Shown here: piece by piece, positions 15,190 to 18,029 of the stretch
Position numbering within the stretch: the stretch's first letter is position 1
Layout of the letters: every line of letters begins with the position of its first letter
Assembly (NCBI GenBank): GCA_021780095.1
Contig: JAJXZK010000309.1
Coordinates: 1 to 18,029, forward strand
DNA length: 18,029 nt
From: Acidobacteriota bacterium
GTDB taxonomy: Bacteria > Acidobacteriota > Terriglobia > Terriglobales > Acidobacteriaceae
Direction of reading: 5' to 3'
Made by a program: the position numbers and the translations under genes
Notes under the pieces: generated by a model
Told to the model about the DNA's origin: nothing
The model's database searches: none
What the model saw: the letters and a program-made list of their open reading frames with translations, nothing else

Positions 15190-15848
15190 AGGTTGACTTA
15201 CAGGTCCGGGGCCTGCTCTTTGACATGGACGGAGTGCTGATGAGCTCGATCGGCTCGGTCGAACGCAGCTGGCAGCGGTATGCCGTCTCGCGCGGTCTTG
15301 ATCCGGATTACGCCATCCACCTGGCGCATGGAAGGCGGGCCATTGAGACGGTTCGTGCGCTGCGTCCGGATTTGGATGATGCCACCGAGTTACGCTACAT
15401 TGAAGACTTGGAAGTGGAAGATAACGAAGGATTGGTGGTGTTGCCAGGCGTGAAAGAACTGCTGGCCGCGCTTCCGGAGGGCTCGTGGGCAGTGGTGACT
15501 TCCGCCACCGAACGCCTGGCGCGGAGCCGCATGGCCCACGCTGGCATCAAGATTCCGAGGCACTTTGTTACCGCGGAAACCGTAAAGCAAGGAAAACCCC
15601 ATCCGGAACCTTACAGCCATGGAGCTGCGTTACTTGGCGCCGAGCCAGAGGAATGCCTGGTGGTGGAGGATGCTCCTGCTGGCGTGGGGTCAGGGAAGGC
15701 AGCCGGATGTCCGGTGCTTGCCGTCTTGACCACCTATCCCGCCGAAACTCTGATGGATGCCAATTGGAGAGTCCCAACCCTGGCAGGCATCCGCGCGAAC
15801 CCAGATTCTTCAGGTCGTATTCTCCTTCGCTTCGATTCGGTGGATTGA
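15186..15848 (+). CDS. HAD superfamily (subfamily IA) phosphatase, sugar-phosphatase-like
   Basis: A 220-residue HAD hydrolase. Motif I is DMDGVL with nucleophile Asp13 and acid/base Asp15; motif II is Thr105 in VVTSAT; motif III is Lys137 in KQGKPHPEPY; motif IV is VVEDAPAGV (Glu161, Asp162). The helical insert after motif I is a C1 cap, as in beta-phosphoglucomutase and small sugar phosphatases. Motif I continues MSS, whereas many sugar phosphatases have DS shortly after DGVL. The ATGA overlap with the mutase stop indicates coupled translation, so the substrate may be a sugar phosphate of the mannose pathway, such as a stray sugar bisphosphate. That is inference. The C-terminus is somewhat divergent. 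Confidence 0.9.
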   Translation: MKVDLQVRGLLFDMDGVLMSSIGSVERSWQRYAVSRGLDPDYAIHLAHGRRAIETVRALRPDLDDATELRYIEDLEVEDNEGLVVLPGVKELLAALPEGSWAVVTSATERLARSRMAHAGIKIPRHFVTAETVKQGKPHPEPYSHGAALLGAEPEECLVVEDAPAGVGSGKAAGCPVLAVLTTYPAETLMDANWRVPTLAGIRANPDSSGRILLRFDSVD

Positions 15849-16173
15849 CGGCGGCCGCAGGTTCTCGAAATTGCCGAAGTCTCTCGGTCGACACTCCTCG
15901 ACGAGTGAATATTCACAATTTTCGTAGCCTCGTGCCCCTGCCAGGAGCGTATGATTATGCTGTCAGCAAATTTTCGACCACCGAAAACCTTTGCGACGGA
16001 CTTCTTTCCTCCGGGAGTTCCGGCGATTCGATTCCGCAGATCGAAATCGTCTTCCCCCGGCAAGCAGGAGAGAAAACGCGGACTATCTTTCTCTCTTCCA
16101 GGTATTGTTTTTGAAGCTAACCCATTTCTGCCCAGGTGAGTTCTTACCAAAGTAAGTACCCGAGGCGAGCATC
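15849..16173. other. Noncoding gap of about 325 bp
   Basis: I see no convincing gene here on either strand; the open frames lack ribosome sites and family resemblance. It holds a short hairpin, CACTC-N6-GAGTG (15892-15907), overlapping a perfect 12-bp palindrome, GTGAATATTCAC (15905-15916), followed by AATTTT. This might end the manA-to-HAD transcript. Nearer the next gene is CTTAC-CAAA-GTAAG (16143-16156), which could be an operator for the downstream four-cysteine protein. Confidence 0.4.
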
Positions 16174-16530
16174 ATGAATATGACATGCGCAAATAAGGAT
16201 TGCAGCGCAGAGTTGAAGTATCTGCGCGGTGGCCGCCTATTTCTGATGGAGCGTAAGCCGTTTCCCCACACAATTTCCCGGGAAGCCATGGCCTATGCTA
16301 CCGACTCCAAAGACGGATCCTCTCGGATTCCCGCGATGTCAGCGTCCGTCCAGACTAAGCCGCCGATGGTAATACGGCGCTACTTCTGGTTGTGCGAACA
16401 ATGCTCGCAAATCTACTCGATCCGCTGTTGGACAGAAAACGGTATTGAACTCGCTCCACGGTCGAAATGTGTTCAGATTGCGCGATCTGTGCTGCCGCAT
16501 GAGTGGACGCTGCCGGGCCTTGTGGGCTAG
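16174..16530 (+). CDS. Small four-cysteine (zinc-ribbon-like) protein of unknown function
   Basis: A 118-residue soluble protein. Two cysteine pairs, C5-x4-C10 in CANKDC and C74-x2-C77 in CEQC, are spaced like the two knuckles of a split zinc ribbon. The first is followed by the distinctive SAELKYLRGGRLFLMER, and the second begins an aromatic segment (YFWLCEQCSQIYSIRCW). The region between (about 35-65) is low in hydrophobics and probably flexible. No signal peptide or membrane segment is present. I recall similar short proteins in Acidobacteriota but no assigned function. ATG 16174 has GAGGCGAG upstream; a second ATG at 16180 would still keep C5. It converges on the glycosyltransferase gene with 36 bp between. 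Confidence 0.75.
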   Translation: MNMTCANKDCSAELKYLRGGRLFLMERKPFPHTISREAMAYATDSKDGSSRIPAMSASVQTKPPMVIRRYFWLCEQCSQIYSIRCWTENGIELAPRSKCVQIARSVLPHEWTLPGLVG

Positions 16531-16566
16531 TGCGATCAACCTTGCCTTTCCGCGGTAACATTCCTG

Positions 16567-17388
16567 TTAGTTTTCAGGATTCTTCCATGCGTCTGCGTGC
16601 GGCTGTGAACCACCGGCGGCACGCATTTGCTTGCATGCAGTCCACACTTTGACATATTTCCAGTGGATGTATACCGAGTGATTGAAGTGCAGCACGAAAC
16701 CTTCCAGGCCATCGAGAAATCCCAAACGAAATATGTAGTTCTTCAGGAACGTTGCGATCGGATTCAGGATTACATTCCAGAAAAACGTGCCCAGCGAGGA
16801 ACTTGTTTTTCCCTTGGCGAACAGCTCGCGAGTGCTGTGCGAGCTGTAACGATTCATGTGCTCCAGGTAGAGCTCGAGCTTCGGATAGGCATAGTGCAGC
16901 AGGTCGTTTTTTAAGGTTCCCTTGGGGCCGGCATATTCTGGAGTGCCATGAGGTTCCGCGCCCGCCATGCGCGCGGTGCCTCGTTTGAACAAACGTAATT
17001 TATGGTCGGGATAAAAGCCGCCGTGGCGAATCCAGCGTCCTAGAAAAAGATTGACTCGCGGCTGCCAATAGGCGTCGTAGCGCGGATTTTCCAGTACCTG
17101 GCGAATCTCATTCGCCAGTTCCGCTGTGACGACTTCATCTGCGTCCAACAAATAAATCCAATCGCTGGTGCAGGCGTCAATGGCCAGGGTCTTCTGAGCG
17201 TTGAATCCCTGAAAATCCCGGTTGAAGAAATGCTTCGCGCCATAGCTGCGCGCGATCTCAGGAGTCCGATCCGTGGATCCGGAGTCGACGATGACAATCT
17301 CATCCACCCAGCGCACACTGTCCAACGTTCGCGGCAAGTTCGCCTCCTCGTTGCGGGCGATCATGGCGACTGAAAGGGTAAGGCACAT
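16567..17388 (-). CDS. Glycosyltransferase family 2, LPS-core WaaE-like
   Basis: A 273-residue GT-A fold glycosyltransferase. The N-terminus LSVAMIARNEEANLPRTLDSV starts the nucleotide-binding domain; DSGSTD (35-40) and the metal-binding DADE (82-85) follow. The C-terminal part (FLKNYIFRLGFLDGLEGFVLHFNHSVYIHWKYVKVW) is characteristic of the WaaE/KdtX group of LPS inner-core glucosyltransferases and related enzymes. That stretch is amphipathic and probably touches the inner membrane. The donor is likely a nucleotide-activated hexose, but specificity is not readable. It lies 48 bp downstream of a CDP-glucose 4,6-dehydratase gene on the same strand, so the two probably share a transcript. The ribosome site before ATG 17388 is weak. 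Confidence 0.92.
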   Translation of the reverse strand: MCLTLSVAMIARNEEANLPRTLDSVRWVDEIVIVDSGSTDRTPEIARSYGAKHFFNRDFQGFNAQKTLAIDACTSDWIYLLDADEVVTAELANEIRQVLENPRYDAYWQPRVNLFLGRWIRHGGFYPDHKLRLFKRGTARMAGAEPHGTPEYAGPKGTLKNDLLHYAYPKLELYLEHMNRYSSHSTRELFAKGKTSSSLGTFFWNVILNPIATFLKNYIFRLGFLDGLEGFVLHFNHSVYIHWKYVKVWTACKQMRAAGGSQPHADAWKNPEN

Positions 17389-17436
17389 AGGGATGAGTGT
17401 ATTGCATTCCGGCGCGGCAGGAGCCGGGGTCGGTGG

Positions 17437-18029
17437 TCAGGCTCCGGGGACAGCCGGAGACAGCAGCTCCCACTTCGTACCGGTACGCGAGCAGTAGGCG
17501 GCAATCTGCGCCGCGTAGGTTTCCGCGACATTGTTGCCGGCGTAAAAATTGCGATACCAGTCGACGGTCATCTGCAATGCTTCGGCCAGATCGAGAACCG
17601 GGCTCCATGACAATTCCTTTGCGGCTTTGGAGCAGTCGAGGCGCAGCATAGGTACCTCTTGCGGATGCTGGCCCGTTTGGATGTCCCACTTCGCCTCCGC
17701 GCCCCATGCGGCCGCAAGCTTTTCGACAATCCACTCGACCGATCGCACCTCGCTGGCCCCCGGTCCAAAGTTCCATGCGCCAGAGTAGCGCGCAGGATCT
17801 TCATGGAGCGTCTGGGCGAGCAGCAAATACCCGCGCAACGTTTCCAATACAAATTGCCATGGCCGTTTTGCCGTGGGATTGCGGAGCACCACCGGCTTGC
17901 CGGCCGCGAAGCTGCGAATCATATCAGGAACCAGCCGGTCTTTTCCCCAGTCGCCGCCGCCCAGCATATTTCCCGCGCGCGCCGAAGCTACGCCGACTCG
18001 ACGGCCGGCCGCGCCGTTCCCGCTGAAGA
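17437..18029 (-). CDS. rfbG: CDP-glucose 4,6-dehydratase, C-terminal part
   Basis: The 3' part of an extended-SDR sugar-nucleotide dehydratase; the frame is open to the window edge and about 196 residues are visible of the roughly 360 usual. RfbG converts CDP-glucose to CDP-4-keto-6-deoxyglucose, the entry to CDP-3,6-dideoxyhexoses such as abequose, tyvelose and paratose found in O-antigens. Recognition rests on VGVASARAGNMLGGGDW, DRLVPDMIRSFAAGKPVVLRNP and RPWQFVLETLRGYLLLAQ, close to the family pattern where RfbG usually reads RPWQHVLEPL. Here Phe replaces His and Thr replaces Pro. The Rossmann glycine motif and the YxxxK catalytic pair lie outside the window. Confidence 0.9.
   Translation of the reverse strand, partial: FSGNGAAGRRVGVASARAGNMLGGGDWGKDRLVPDMIRSFAAGKPVVLRNPTAKRPWQFVLETLRGYLLLAQTLHEDPARYSGAWNFGPGASEVRSVEWIVEKLAAAWGAEAKWDIQTGQHPQEVPMLRLDCSKAAKELSWSPVLDLAEALQMTVDWYRNFYAGNNVAETYAAQIAAYCSRTGTKWELLSPAVPGA

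Noticed and set aside
15951..16139. A 62-codon frame in the gap after the HAD gene
   Set aside because: It is rich in Pro, Arg and Ser without pattern, has no ribosome site, and lies in what looks like noncoding sequence.
1..18029. Defence island, prophage, CRISPR or secondary-metabolite cluster
   Set aside because: Apart from the common vapBC pair, no gene of these kinds is visible on either strand; the rest is housekeeping, envelope and sugar-nucleotide metabolism.

Overview
This window reads as a stretch of ordinary bacterial chromosome, moderately GC-rich, most likely from a soil Acidobacteriota (Terriglobia-type) genome. That placement is an inference from gene content and protein style: a DUF6526 membrane protein, a small 'RGGRLFLMER' zinc-ribbon-like protein, a long ThyX-like protein, vapBC beside recA, and an unfused manA/manC/manB set. 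No 16S or phylogenetic marker was compared. I count 21 genes on both strands; both end genes are cut by the window. I see no tRNA, rRNA, CRISPR array, insertion sequence or phage gene.

Left part (1-4800). A plus-strand series runs from the C-terminal part of a D-Ala-D-Ala carboxypeptidase (PBP4/DacB), through a DUF6526 membrane protein and a lipoprotein cytochrome c with a TTG start, to a four-helix membrane protein. Between the last two lies the C-terminal relic of a second cytochrome c. Convergent to these are three minus-strand genes: a DUF2071 protein, a FabG-type reductase with a consensus -10 box, and an exported dienelactone-hydrolase-like enzyme.

Middle (4800-11480). A 529-residue ThyX-like protein contains two ThyX-like halves. 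It converges on a minus-strand vapBC toxin-antitoxin pair whose promoter predicts a leaderless transcript. Then come recA, with a long leader and a possible SOS operator, coaD (GTG start, probably near-leaderless), a small exported protein of unknown function, a class I aminotransferase and a GNAT acetyltransferase overlapping it by one base.

Right part (11490-18029). This is a sugar-nucleotide and surface-polysaccharide region. manA, manC and a phosphomannomutase give the full route fructose-6-P to mannose-6-P to mannose-1-P to GDP-mannose. A HAD phosphatase overlaps the mutase by four bases. After a noncoding gap of about 325 bp and a small four-cysteine protein, two minus-strand genes follow: a WaaE-like family 2 glycosyltransferase and the 3' part of a CDP-glucose 4,6-dehydratase. 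These are likely the edge of an LPS or O-antigen cluster.

I found no convincing undescribed multi-gene system. The best leads are the complementary loss of ThyX motif halves in the double-ThyX protein, the cytochrome c relic, the leaderless vapB promoter between short repeats, and the four-cysteine orphan.
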